Positions 6,209 through 12,696 of a DNA stretch of 12,696 nt are shown here, one piece after another. The DNA is from JAXIHJ01 sp034189755 (GTDB lineage: Bacteria; Planctomycetota; Phycisphaerae; SM23-33): the NCBI GenBank assembly GCA_034189755.1, contig JAXIHJ010000006.1, positions 1-12,696 of the forward strand, written 5' to 3'. A model generated the notes under the pieces. The model ran no database searches. It was not told where the DNA came from and saw nothing but the letters and a program-made list of their open reading frames with translations. A program made the position numbers and the translations under genes. Every line of letters begins with the position of its first letter. Position 1 is the first letter of the stretch.

Positions 6209-8059
6209 CTCAGGTTTGTCTTCCGGCTCGGATTTCTCTTCCGGTTCGGGTTTTTCTTGCGGCTCTGGTTCAGGTGCCGGTTTCCGGTCCTGGCCGCGGA
6301 CTGTGCTGATAACCTGGTCAGCCCCCTCGCCCAGCAGCCCGCCTTCTCCGGCCAGCCCGCCACGGCGTTTAACCGGCGTCCCGGCGCCCGGCTCGGCGTC
6401 GCCTTCTTCCTCGGCCGCCCACTGGGCACGCTTGAGGCTCAGCCCGATCTTCCGCTCGTCGGTGTCCACGCGGAGGATCTTGACTTCAAGCTCCTCGCCG
6501 ACCTTGACGATGTCCTGCGGGCTTTCGACCTTCTGGTCGGACAGCTCCGAGACGTGCAGCAGGCCTTCCAGGTGCTCTTCCAGTTCGACAAAAACGCCGA
6601 AGTTAGTGATTTTCGTAACCTTGCCCTTGACAATCTGGCCGGGCAGATAGTGTTCCGGAATCTGCCGCAGCCAGGGGTCTTCGGTGAGCTGCTTGATGCC
6701 CAGGGCGACTCGCATTTTTTCCTCGTCCACAGCCAGCACAACGCACCGGACCTCCTGGCCTTTCTTGAGCAGCTCGGAAGGATGCGCTATTTTCCGCGTC
6801 CAGGACAGGTCGGAAACGTGCAGCAGCCCGTCGATGCCTTCTTCTATCTCGACGAACGCGCCGTAGTTGGTCATGTTGCGAATTTTGCCGTTGATGACAG
6901 TTCCCGGCGGGTATTTTTCCTTCACCAGCGTCCAGGGGTTGACCTCGGCTTGCTTGATGCCGAGCGATATTTCCTGCTTGTCCTTCTCGATACCCAGGAC
7001 AATCACTTCAATCTCGTCGCCGACGCTGACGATCTCGGATGGGTGGTTGATCCTTCGGGTCCAGCTCATCTCGGAGATATGCACCAGACCCTCCAGGCCC
7101 TCCTCCAGCTTGATGAAAGCGCCGTACGACATCAGGTTGACAACCGTGCCCTTCACGCGTGTGTTCACGGGGTATTTCTGCTCGACGTCTTCCCACGGGC
7201 TTGGGCTTTTCTGCTTCAGGCCCAGCGCGATTTTTTCCTTCTCATGATCGACGTTCAGGACGACTACTTCGACCTCCTCGTCGATCTTGACTATTTCAGA
7301 CGGATGGTTGATGCGGCCCCAGCTCATGTCGGTGATATGCAGCAGCCCATCGATGCCGCCGAGGTCCATAAAGACCCCGAACTCGGCGATGTTCTTGACG
7401 ATGCCCTTGCGGAGCTGGCCGACCTCGATCTCGGCCATCAGCTTGTCTTTCGCCTCTGCGCGGCGCTCTTCGATCAGCTTTCGGCGGGAAATCACGATAT
7501 TGCGGCGATCTTCATCGATCTTGAGAATTTTTGACTCTATCTGCTTGCCAATGAAATCGCCGATTTCACCGGGGCGGCGAATGTCCACCTGGCTGGCCGG
7601 CAGAAACGCCGGTACGCCGATGTCCACCAGAAGCCCGCCCTTGATCTTGCGGGTAACCACGCCCGTAACCACATCGCCCTCTTTGTTGGTGGTGAGAATC
7701 CGCTCCCAGCCGCGAATCCGGTCAGCCTTACGTTTGGAAAGCACCACCAGCCCGCTGTCGGATTCGACGGCTTCCAGAAAAACCTCGACCTCCTGACCCG
7801 GCTCGATGCTGCTGCGATCATCGAATTCGTTAACGTCGACGGAGCCTTCAGACTTGAGGCCCACTTCGATAATAACCTCGTTGCCGATAACGCTGACCAC
7901 GTGGCCGGAAAGGATCGTGCCAGGCTGGTGCGTGGTGGTTTCCTGAACGACATCCCCAAAAACATCCTGGTTGAATTCGGTTCCCAGCGCCTCGGACAGT
8001 TGCTTTTGTACTTCCTCGTCGCTGACATTTAGAGATTGAATAAGATTTCGATCGACCAT
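6206..8059 (-). CDS. rpsA: 30S ribosomal protein S1 (six S1 RNA-binding domains)
   Basis: 617 residues with six consecutive S1/OB-fold domains at about 46-109, 127-193, 213-283, 297-369, 384-456 and 471-543. Domains 3 to 6 are the most regular, each with the GxVxxxxxFGxFVxLxxGxxGLLHxSxxS pattern (for example FGVFMDLGGIDGLLHITDMS at 227-246, and NFGVFVELEEHLEGLLHVSE at 486-505). This is the E. coli-type architecture: domains 1-2 dock on the ribosome via S2, and 3-6 bind mRNA. An acidic Glu/Pro/Lys-rich, Gly-containing tail (547-617) follows, ending in repeated PEPEE/KPE-like units. The start ATG has a short AGGT Shine-Dalgarno about 6 nt upstream. The stop codon TAG lies inside the terminal repeat of the adjoining palindromic element, so the present C-terminus may have been set by that insertion. 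Confidence 0.93.
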   Translation of the reverse strand: MVDRNLIQSLNVSDEEVQKQLSEALGTEFNQDVFGDVVQETTTHQPGTILSGHVVSVIGNEVIIEVGLKSEGSVDVNEFDDRSSIEPGQEVEVFLEAVESDSGLVVLSKRKADRIRGWERILTTNKEGDVVTGVVTRKIKGGLLVDIGVPAFLPASQVDIRRPGEIGDFIGKQIESKILKIDEDRRNIVISRRKLIEERRAEAKDKLMAEIEVGQLRKGIVKNIAEFGVFMDLGGIDGLLHITDMSWGRINHPSEIVKIDEEVEVVVLNVDHEKEKIALGLKQKSPSPWEDVEQKYPVNTRVKGTVVNLMSYGAFIKLEEGLEGLVHISEMSWTRRINHPSEIVSVGDEIEVIVLGIEKDKQEISLGIKQAEVNPWTLVKEKYPPGTVINGKIRNMTNYGAFVEIEEGIDGLLHVSDLSWTRKIAHPSELLKKGQEVRCVVLAVDEEKMRVALGIKQLTEDPWLRQIPEHYLPGQIVKGKVTKITNFGVFVELEEHLEGLLHVSELSDQKVESPQDIVKVGEELEVKILRVDTDERKIGLSLKRAQWAAEEEGDAEPGAGTPVKRRGGLAGEGGLLGEGADQVISTVRGQDRKPAPEPEPQEKPEPEEKSEPEDKPE

Positions 8060-8376
8060 TTGTTACCTGAAAAACCATTTAGCCTTCTTACCGCGGCGAA
8101 GGCCCCGGCTGCCGTCAAACCGGGCGCCGCGCCCGCCTGTTCACCTCTCAACACCCGGCGGTCGGCGGCTGGACCATCCAGCCTATATTGCCCGCTGTGC
8201 CCTGGCTTCTCGCACACCGAGCGCGAACAAGTTTTTTACTTTAACCCCTGCGGCTCGGCCGGACAAGAAGATTTGTTGCAAATGTCAAAAGCTCAGCCGG
8301 GCCGTTGAGAGTTGAGATATGAACTCCACGCCGGTACGATGTGAAAATCCGGGTAACGAGAGACGCGAGAAAGACC
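8060..8376. other. Divergent intergenic region between S1 and the propeller gene
   Basis: No gene is recognised here. The S1 promoter should lie in it, but only weak minus-strand candidates are visible: TTGTCC and TAAAGT spaced 17 nt apart near 8236-8264, and a lone TTGACA complement at 8283-8288. No clear promoter for the plus-strand gene was found. Confidence 0.4.
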
Positions 8377-9336
8377 ATGAAAATGAAACGCAGCTTCAGA
8401 CCGGCGGTTCCGGCTACGTTCATGCTGGCGATAATTACACTTGCCGCGGACGCCGCGCCGAGGTCCAAGTCGCCTGCCGCGACGAGCCGCCCGGCCGGGG
8501 TCTCCTACGGCAAGGCGGAACAAATTGCCATTCTCGCCAACAAGCAGGTCCACGAAAGCAGCGGGCTGGCGTGTGGCCGGGCAAACAAGGACATCTTCTG
8601 GACCCACAACGATTCCGGCGACAAGGCGCGGGTCTTTGCATTCAACGGGCGAGGCGAGCACCTGGCCACTTACAACGTCCCCGGCGCCAAGGCGCGGGAC
8701 TGGGAGGACATGTGCTCGTTCAGGCTGGCCCGTCGGAGCGTGTTGCTGATCGGTGACGTCGGCGACAATGCCAGCAAGCGAGACCATTGCACACTATACG
8801 CAATCAATGAGCCGCGCCTGAACCCTCAACGCAGGAACGCACAGGGCTCGGCGAGTCTGCTCCAGACCATTCATTTTCGCTATTCGCAAGGCCCGCAGAA
8901 CTGCGAGTCGATCGCGTTCGACGTTGCAAGCCGAACCATTTACATCATCACGAAAGTTTTCGGCCTGCGGTGCAATGTCTACGCCCTGCCCTGGCCAAAG
9001 CGCCCTGAGGCCAGGACCGTCGTCATCAAGCCTGTTGCCACATTGGCCATCCCCCCGGCCACCGCGATGGATATTTCCTCCGACGGCCGGCGGGCGGTCG
9101 TGCTGACCTACGGCCCGGCTTACGAATACACCCGCACCGGCGGGCAAACCTGGGCGGAAGCCTTCGCCGGCAAGCCACGTTTTCTGCCGATGCCGGGACG
9201 CAGGCAGGGAGAGTCGATTTGCTACGGCCCGGACGGCAAAAAACTGTACCTGACCAGCGAGAAGCTGCCCACGCCGCTTTGGCGGATTCCAGTCCTGCAG
9301 GCCGAACCGTTGAAACGGCCCGGCGGGGCCAAGTAG
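8377..9336 (+). CDS. Secreted beta-propeller-like protein of unknown function
   Basis: 319 residues starting MKMKRSFRPA, with a signal-peptide-like N-terminus (basic start, hydrophobic stretch about 11-23, Ala-rich cleavage region near ADA-AP, 24-28). The mature part has strand-loop repeats suggestive of a propeller. Clear motifs are HESSGLACG (59-67), FWTHNDSGD (74-82), RDWEDMC (107-113), LIGDVGDNASKR (124-135), ESIAFD (167-172), AMDISSDGRRAVVLTY (210-225) and ESICYGPDGKKLYLTSE (259-275). The HNDSG / DWED / GDxGDN combination is acidic and could bind metal. I do not know a function, and phytase-like or SdiA-regulated-like propellers are only loose comparisons. The start is ATG 8377, with a weak GAGAAAG upstream; GTG 8341 and ATG 8383 are alternatives. 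It precedes the PEP-CTERM pair but is separated from it by about 280 bp and a promoter. Confidence 0.72.
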   Translation: MKMKRSFRPAVPATFMLAIITLAADAAPRSKSPAATSRPAGVSYGKAEQIAILANKQVHESSGLACGRANKDIFWTHNDSGDKARVFAFNGRGEHLATYNVPGAKARDWEDMCSFRLARRSVLLIGDVGDNASKRDHCTLYAINEPRLNPQRRNAQGSASLLQTIHFRYSQGPQNCESIAFDVASRTIYIITKVFGLRCNVYALPWPKRPEARTVVIKPVATLAIPPATAMDISSDGRRAVVLTYGPAYEYTRTGGQTWAEAFAGKPRFLPMPGRRQGESICYGPDGKKLYLTSEKLPTPLWRIPVLQAEPLKRPGGAK

Positions 9337-9395
9337 TGTACCCCGCCTCGGCTGGAGCGAGCACCGAAAGCCAAAAAAAGTTTCTATTCAGCCCA

Positions 9396-9423
9396 TTGCA
9401 GTTTTTCCAAAATGATGTATAAT
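9396..9423 (+). promoter_or_regulatory. Strong sigma-70 promoter upstream of the first PEP-CTERM gene
   Basis: TTGCAG (9396-9401; 4 of 6 to TTGACA) is followed after 16 nt by a perfect TATAAT (9418-9423). Transcription would start near 9430, leaving a leader of about 190 nt before ATG 9618. An A/T-rich stretch precedes the -35, as expected for an UP-like region. Confidence 0.65.
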
Positions 9424-9456
9424 GGCACCTCGCTCGAAAATCGCTCGCACCCTGGT

Positions 9457-9501
9457 CAAGAGGCTGTAACGTGTTTTTTTTACGATTTGCTGCGCCTCTT
9501 G
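9457..9501 (+). promoter_or_regulatory. Leader hairpin of the first PEP-CTERM mRNA
   Basis: CAAGAGGC (9457-9464) pairs perfectly with GCCTCTTG (9494-9501), enclosing 29 nt that include a run of eight T. It lies in the 5' untranslated region, about 115 nt before the start codon. No U-tract follows the stem, so it does not look like an ordinary terminator. Its role is unknown. Confidence 0.4.
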
Positions 9502-9617
9502 CCGGGGCCTAAAAAGGGTATTGGTAAAAAGCAGCAGACGAAACCGGGTGCAGGAACCTTTGCTCAAGTTCGCAGCCTGCCGACGGTAAGCCTGTTGCGG
9601 CATCAGGAGGAGCAAAA

Positions 9618-10301
9618 ATGCTCAGCAGGAGATATGCTCAGGCAGTATGCGTAGCGGTTGTTCTCGCCTTATCCTTCCTTCCAACCACGGCGTTAGCCGA
9701 TGCACTCATCGACGGCGAGGGGGATGATTCCGGCTGGGGCATCGCTCTAGACGGCACAACGGCGATAGGCTTTACACTCATCGACGTGGACCTGTCGGCC
9801 GGTGAGGTCATACTGTCGCTGGAGAAGGATTTCGGCCCGCCGGAAGATGACGACGGCGAACTGGAATTCCCCGTCGCGCACGTCATGTTCAACCAGCGCC
9901 TGGACGACGCCAATACCGTCGGCCGGATTATCATCCGCTCCGAGTCGATCGCCAACAGCAGCGGATACGACTGGACGAACTTTCGCTGGTCGATTTTCCA
10001 GACGGGTGTAGCGCAGTTCAGCATCAGCGGCTCGGCCGGCTGGAACGTCTCGCCGTTTACGACGAAGACCTGGCAGGACATCGACAGCGGCGACCCGGAC
10101 CTGGCGGGCGAACTGCTGGCCGACGGCGGGAAGGTGCTGGCCGGCACGACGTACACGCCAAGCGGCGACCTGGTGATTATCACGGACCTAACCGGTGCCG
10201 CCGCCAGCTTTTCGCTCAAGCAGACCGTCGTTCCCGAACCTGCTTCCGCGATAGTGCTGTTGCTGGGCGCGATTGCGATGTGCCGGCGGCGGAAGGGATA
10301 A
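9618..10301 (+). CDS. PEP-CTERM sorting domain-containing secreted protein (first of a tandem pair)
   Basis: 227 residues. A signal peptide (about 1-28, hydrophobic core AVCVAVVLALSFL, cleavage near ALA-DA) leads to an exported domain of about 175 residues with alternating beta strands. The tail is a PEP-CTERM signal: PEP at 206-208, a hydrophobic helix (209-222) and the basic end RRRKG. By established knowledge of the family, exosortase removes such tails as the protein is sorted to the cell surface or extracellular matrix. ATG 9618 is preceded by AGGAGGAGC with optimal spacing. The middle domain (DSGW at 37-40, FNQRL at 91-95, YDWTNFRW at 117-124, NVSPFTTKTW at 143-152) is shared with the next gene, so the two are paralogues. 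No enzymatic motif is seen. Confidence 0.88.
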   Translation: MLSRRYAQAVCVAVVLALSFLPTTALADALIDGEGDDSGWGIALDGTTAIGFTLIDVDLSAGEVILSLEKDFGPPEDDDGELEFPVAHVMFNQRLDDANTVGRIIIRSESIANSSGYDWTNFRWSIFQTGVAQFSISGSAGWNVSPFTTKTWQDIDSGDPDLAGELLADGGKVLAGTTYTPSGDLVIITDLTGAAASFSLKQTVVPEPASAIVLLLGAIAMCRRRKG

Positions 10302-10435
10302 ACGCCGTCTTTATGTTATTATAACAGTTCACGTTTCGGTGCGGTGGGACTGTATAGCCCACGGTATTCCGGTCCCACAGCAGAACCCCACAAAAAAATT
10401 CCACCTCGATTGGCCCGGAGGCCGACTGAATCTTA

Positions 10436-10557
10436 CGCTCCTCCTTGAAGCCTTAAATCCGGCCACTATTGGATTGAAGCCTCGCATTGTGCCGAAAACC
10501 AGTCAAGGGTCGTCGCGCCGCAAGGTGTCGTCAGCCGGAGGTTCCTTAGGAGGAGCG
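10436..10557 (+). promoter_or_regulatory. Leader of the second PEP-CTERM gene with a perfect anti-Shine-Dalgarno complement
   Basis: CGCTCCTCCT (10436-10445) is a perfect 10-base complement of the ribosome binding site AGGAGGAGCG (10548-10557), which lies 4 nt before ATG 10562. Pairing would close a loop of about 100 nt and hide the whole Shine-Dalgarno. A small internal stem (AATCC/GGATT near 10456-10475) could help to bring the two together. The spacing is long, so it could also be chance. It does not match a riboswitch class I can recognise. Confidence 0.4.
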
Positions 10558-10561
10558 AAAG

Positions 10562-11254
10562 ATGAAAACACGCATCACAGCCGCCGCAGTCGCACTTCTG
10601 TTGTGCTCCCTTGCCTGCCCCGTTTACGCCGACGTCGTAATCGATCTGATTGATCCGATTACGGGGGCCGATTCCGGCTGGAGCGCCATCCTGGCCGACG
10701 ACATCCACAACGGGATCGTCGTGGACAAGGTGCGCAGCTCGTACGTCCGGATCGAGATCAGCAAGGATTTCTACCTGCCGCCGGTCAATGGATGTTTCCC
10801 GCCGAACACCATTATCTTCCAGCAGCGGCTTGTCGACGCACTGACGGTCCCGACCATCCAGATTACCGACGAGACCATCTTCAACAACACCGGCGTCGAC
10901 TGGACGGATTATCACTGGGAGATTCTCGGCGCCAGCGCCGCGTTTGACAAGGCGGCCACCGACAAGAGCGGCTTTTCCATCAACCCGTTCACGAACAAGA
11001 CGTGGGGCGCAGTCCAGACCGGTTGGGGGCCAGACCACCGCATCAGCCTCAACGTCGACGGTGGCGTTGTAGCCGACGGCGAATGGTTTCTGCCGGGCCT
11101 GGCCCAAGGAAAGCTCTACATCGACACCGACCTGTCCGGCTGCTGCACCGAGTTCGCCCTCATGCAGTGCCCGACGCCGGAGCCGGGCACGCTGCTAATC
11201 CTGGCCGGCGGCGCCGCCATCGGCCTGTTCCGCCGCAACCGCCGACGGATATAA
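10562..11254 (+). CDS. PEP-CTERM sorting domain-containing secreted protein (second of a tandem pair)
   Basis: 230 residues: signal peptide (about 1-23, hydrophobic core AAAVALLLCSLAC, cleavage near VYA-DV), an exported beta-rich domain, and a PEP-CTERM tail with PEP at 206-208, a hydrophobic stretch GTLLILAGGAAIGLF (209-223) and the basic end RRNRRRI. It is a divergent paralogue of the preceding gene: DSGW falls at 37-40 in both, followed by FQQRLVDA (86-93), VDWTDYHWEI (112-121) and INPFTNKTWG (140-149). Unlike its neighbour, it has cysteines in the exported domain (C78, C194, C195, C203), which could form disulfides. The start has an extended AGGAGGAGCG Shine-Dalgarno, nearly identical to that of its neighbour. 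A strong terminator follows. Confidence 0.88.
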   Translation: MKTRITAAAVALLLCSLACPVYADVVIDLIDPITGADSGWSAILADDIHNGIVVDKVRSSYVRIEISKDFYLPPVNGCFPPNTIIFQQRLVDALTVPTIQITDETIFNNTGVDWTDYHWEILGASAAFDKAATDKSGFSINPFTNKTWGAVQTGWGPDHRISLNVDGGVVADGEWFLPGLAQGKLYIDTDLSGCCTEFALMQCPTPEPGTLLILAGGAAIGLFRRNRRRI

Positions 11255-11285
11255 GAACGCAACAAAAAACCACGACCTGTTTTCC

Positions 11286-11330
11286 AACAACCGGCGAGAT
11301 CGTCCAACGACGGCCTCGCCGGTTGTTTTT
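11286..11330 (+). terminator. Strong intrinsic terminator after the PEP-CTERM pair
   Basis: ACAACCGGCGAG (11287-11298) pairs perfectly with CTCGCCGGTTGT (11315-11326), with one more A-T pair below, around a loop of 16 nt. It is followed by a T run (11326-11330). It lies 32 nt past the second PEP-CTERM stop and ends transcription on the plus strand just before the convergent ileS end. No T run exists on the other side, so it should not serve ileS as an intrinsic terminator. Confidence 0.9.
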
Positions 11331-11353
11331 ATGCCTGGGCCCGAAAGGCCCCG

Positions 11354-12696
11354 CTATTTGCCGGCGAGTTCCTTCATGACGGCTGCGTCGCGTGCGGAAA
11401 GGTCCGGAAATTCCGCGTCAGTACCAACGTTGGGGCGGCGGCGCCAACTGCGGGCGCAGCGGGCGTATTTTTCCCGCGTGTCGAGAACTTCCACCTCGAC
11501 ATCGACACCTTCCGGCAGCTCGCCGCTGCGCTCCATGCGGGCATAACCCACGCCGAGAATGTCTTCCAGTTCTCGCAGATACGTCTCGATGAACTTCGCG
11601 GCGGCGTCGGTTACCTTGAAGACGACCTCGGCATCCAGCGGGTTTTTGACGCCGGCGTTTCGCAGCGCCTCCAGCTTGACGAGTCCGATGTCGCGTAGCT
11701 CCATCAGCCGGCCCCAGACGTACGCCGGACCGGCCTGGAGATTGTCGCTGCTGAACATGCCCAGGTCGGGGTTGACCGGCCGGAGGTCCTCGATCAGCTC
11801 CAACACTTGCTCGTCGCAGTCGGGCAGTGCAGCCAGGTGGACGCTGTGCGGCTGACGGTGCGGCAGGAACGGAATATGCCGCCAGGCCTCCTCGGCGGTG
11901 TGAGGCAGGACGGGCGCCAGCAGCCTCACCAGCGTAACGAGCATCTCGTGGATAACGGTCTGGCTGGCCCGCCGACGCACCGCATCGGGCGACTCGCAGT
12001 ACAGCCGGTCTTTGACGGCCGACAGATAGATGCTCGATGCCTGCACCGTGCAGAACTCGTACATCAGCCTCGCCGCGCGGTGGAACTCGTAGCCGTCGTA
12101 GGCCGACCGCACGTCGCGGATGAGTTCGTGCAGTTGCATTCTCATCCATCGGTCGATGGAGTGGTCGGCCGGGTCGGCTGCATGTCTGGCCGGGTCGAAA
12201 TCAAAACACGCGCCCATGGCAAACCGGAGCGTATTGCGGATTTTGCGATAGGCGTCTTCGGTCTGGGCGACAAGCTCCTCCGAGCAGCGAACGTCATCCT
12301 GGTAGTTCTGCGATGCGATCCACAGCCGGAGTATGTCGGCGCCGCGCTTATCGAGCTGAGCGATGACGTCGATGGCGTTGCCCAGCGACTTGCTCATTTT
12401 ATGTCCGTCGGCGGTAACGACAAAGCCGTGGGTCAGCACCGTCTTGAACGGCGGCGAGCCTGTTGAACCAAGGGCCGGCAACAGCGAAAGCTGGAACCAC
12501 CCGCGGTGCTGGTCAGAGCCTTCGAGGTACAGGTCTACGGGGACCTCGTCGGCCAGCCCGCGGGCCAGGGCAACGGCAAACCAGCTTGAGCCGGACTCAA
12601 ACCACACGTCGAATATGTCCACACCGGCGACAAGCTCGGCCGGCTGAAATTTTTCCGGCCCGGTTACGTCCGGGTCGTCGGCCGGGGCGTAGGCGC
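11354..12696 (-). CDS. ileS: Isoleucyl-tRNA synthetase, partial (N-terminal half beyond the right edge)
   Basis: 446 C-terminal residues are visible and the frame is open at the window edge. The piece begins in the late catalytic domain: VDIFDVWFESGSSWFAVAL, LEGSDQHRGWFQ, and the class Ia signature GHKMSKSLGN (KMSKS encoded at 12386-12400), which binds ATP. The anticodon-binding domain (PADHSIDRWM, LMYEFCTVQASSIYL, LAPVLPHTAEEAWRHIP) and the C-terminal extension typical of bacterial IleRS follow. The enzyme charges tRNA-Ile; the HIGH motif and editing domain are off the edge. The C-terminal zinc motif is degenerate: where CxxC...CxxC is expected, the sequence reads CARS...SARD (11387-11458). 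The last residues are KELAGK. Confidence 0.96.
   Translation of the reverse strand, partial: AYAPADDPDVTGPEKFQPAELVAGVDIFDVWFESGSSWFAVALARGLADEVPVDLYLEGSDQHRGWFQLSLLPALGSTGSPPFKTVLTHGFVVTADGHKMSKSLGNAIDVIAQLDKRGADILRLWIASQNYQDDVRCSEELVAQTEDAYRKIRNTLRFAMGACFDFDPARHAADPADHSIDRWMRMQLHELIRDVRSAYDGYEFHRAARLMYEFCTVQASSIYLSAVKDRLYCESPDAVRRRASQTVIHEMLVTLVRLLAPVLPHTAEEAWRHIPFLPHRQPHSVHLAALPDCDEQVLELIEDLRPVNPDLGMFSSDNLQAGPAYVWGRLMELRDIGLVKLEALRNAGVKNPLDAEVVFKVTDAAAKFIETYLRELEDILGVGYARMERSGELPEGVDVEVEVLDTREKYARCARSWRRRPNVGTDAEFPDLSARDAAVMKELAGK

Noticed and set aside
6061..6429. A 122-codon minus-strand open frame across the S1 3' end and the palindromic element
   Set aside because: It overlaps the S1 tail in another frame, and its second half is just the translated palindrome. 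The composition is Arg/Ser/Pro-rich shadow coding with no ribosome binding site.
6257..7534. A 425-codon plus-strand open frame
   Set aside because: It is antisense to the S1 repeats. Its repetitive Leu/Asp/Val-rich sequence mirrors the S1 domains and has no start signals.
9423..9441. TGGCAC at 9423-9428 as the -24 part of a sigma-54 promoter, as known for some PEP-CTERM genes
   Set aside because: The -12 position reads TCGA instead of TTGC, and the site overlaps a good sigma-70 -10 element.
9450..9560. Possible c-di-GMP-type (GEMM) riboswitch, prompted by GCCGGGGCCTAAA
   Set aside because: The other conserved GEMM segments are missing and the stem order does not fit.

Overview
The window looks like a piece of a moderately GC-rich chromosome from a planctomycete-like bacterium, probably class Phycisphaerae. 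That placement is an inference from gene content: two secreted proteins with PEP-CTERM sorting tails, a six-domain ribosomal protein S1 with a long Pro/Glu tail, a DRE-TIM aldolase of the kind found in planctomycetes, and a short RpoD/SigA-type sigma factor. No rRNA, tRNA, CRISPR array, intact transposase or prophage gene was recognised.

Layout. From the left edge, a minus-strand aldolase-family gene (its C-terminus lies outside the window) has its own good promoter. Next is a tightly packed minus-strand operon, read right to left: a membrane phosphoglycerol-transferase/sulfatase-superfamily protein (LTA-synthase-like), adenine phosphoribosyltransferase (apt, start and stop overlapping as ATGA), and a CBM9-like protein starting at GTG 2 nt after the apt stop. 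A roughly 630-bp non-coding stretch (4296-4926) holds a large inverted-repeat REP-like element and what looks like the last 33 codons of a dead type IIG/TaqI-type methyltransferase gene. Then come a minus-strand group-2 type sigma factor, a second repeat-rich gap with a 167-bp nested palindrome, and minus-strand rpsA-like S1. The palindrome abuts S1 so closely that its terminal TAG is the S1 stop codon.

From about 8.3 kb the plus strand takes over. It carries a secreted beta-propeller-like protein, then two tandem, divergent paralogues with signal peptides and PEP-CTERM tails, then a strong intrinsic terminator. The right end is the C-terminal part of minus-strand isoleucyl-tRNA synthetase (ileS), which converges on that terminator. 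Its C-terminal zinc-finger motif has lost three of four cysteines.

How the genes fit together. S1, sigma factor, apt and ileS are housekeeping functions in translation, transcription and purine salvage. The LTA-synthase-like protein, propeller and PEP-CTERM pair act at or outside the cytoplasmic membrane. No complete new multi-gene system is evident. The most unusual signals are non-coding: the palindromic element that supplies the S1 stop, the REP pair with compensatory stem changes, and a 10-bp Shine-Dalgarno-sequestering complement in the leader of the second PEP-CTERM gene.
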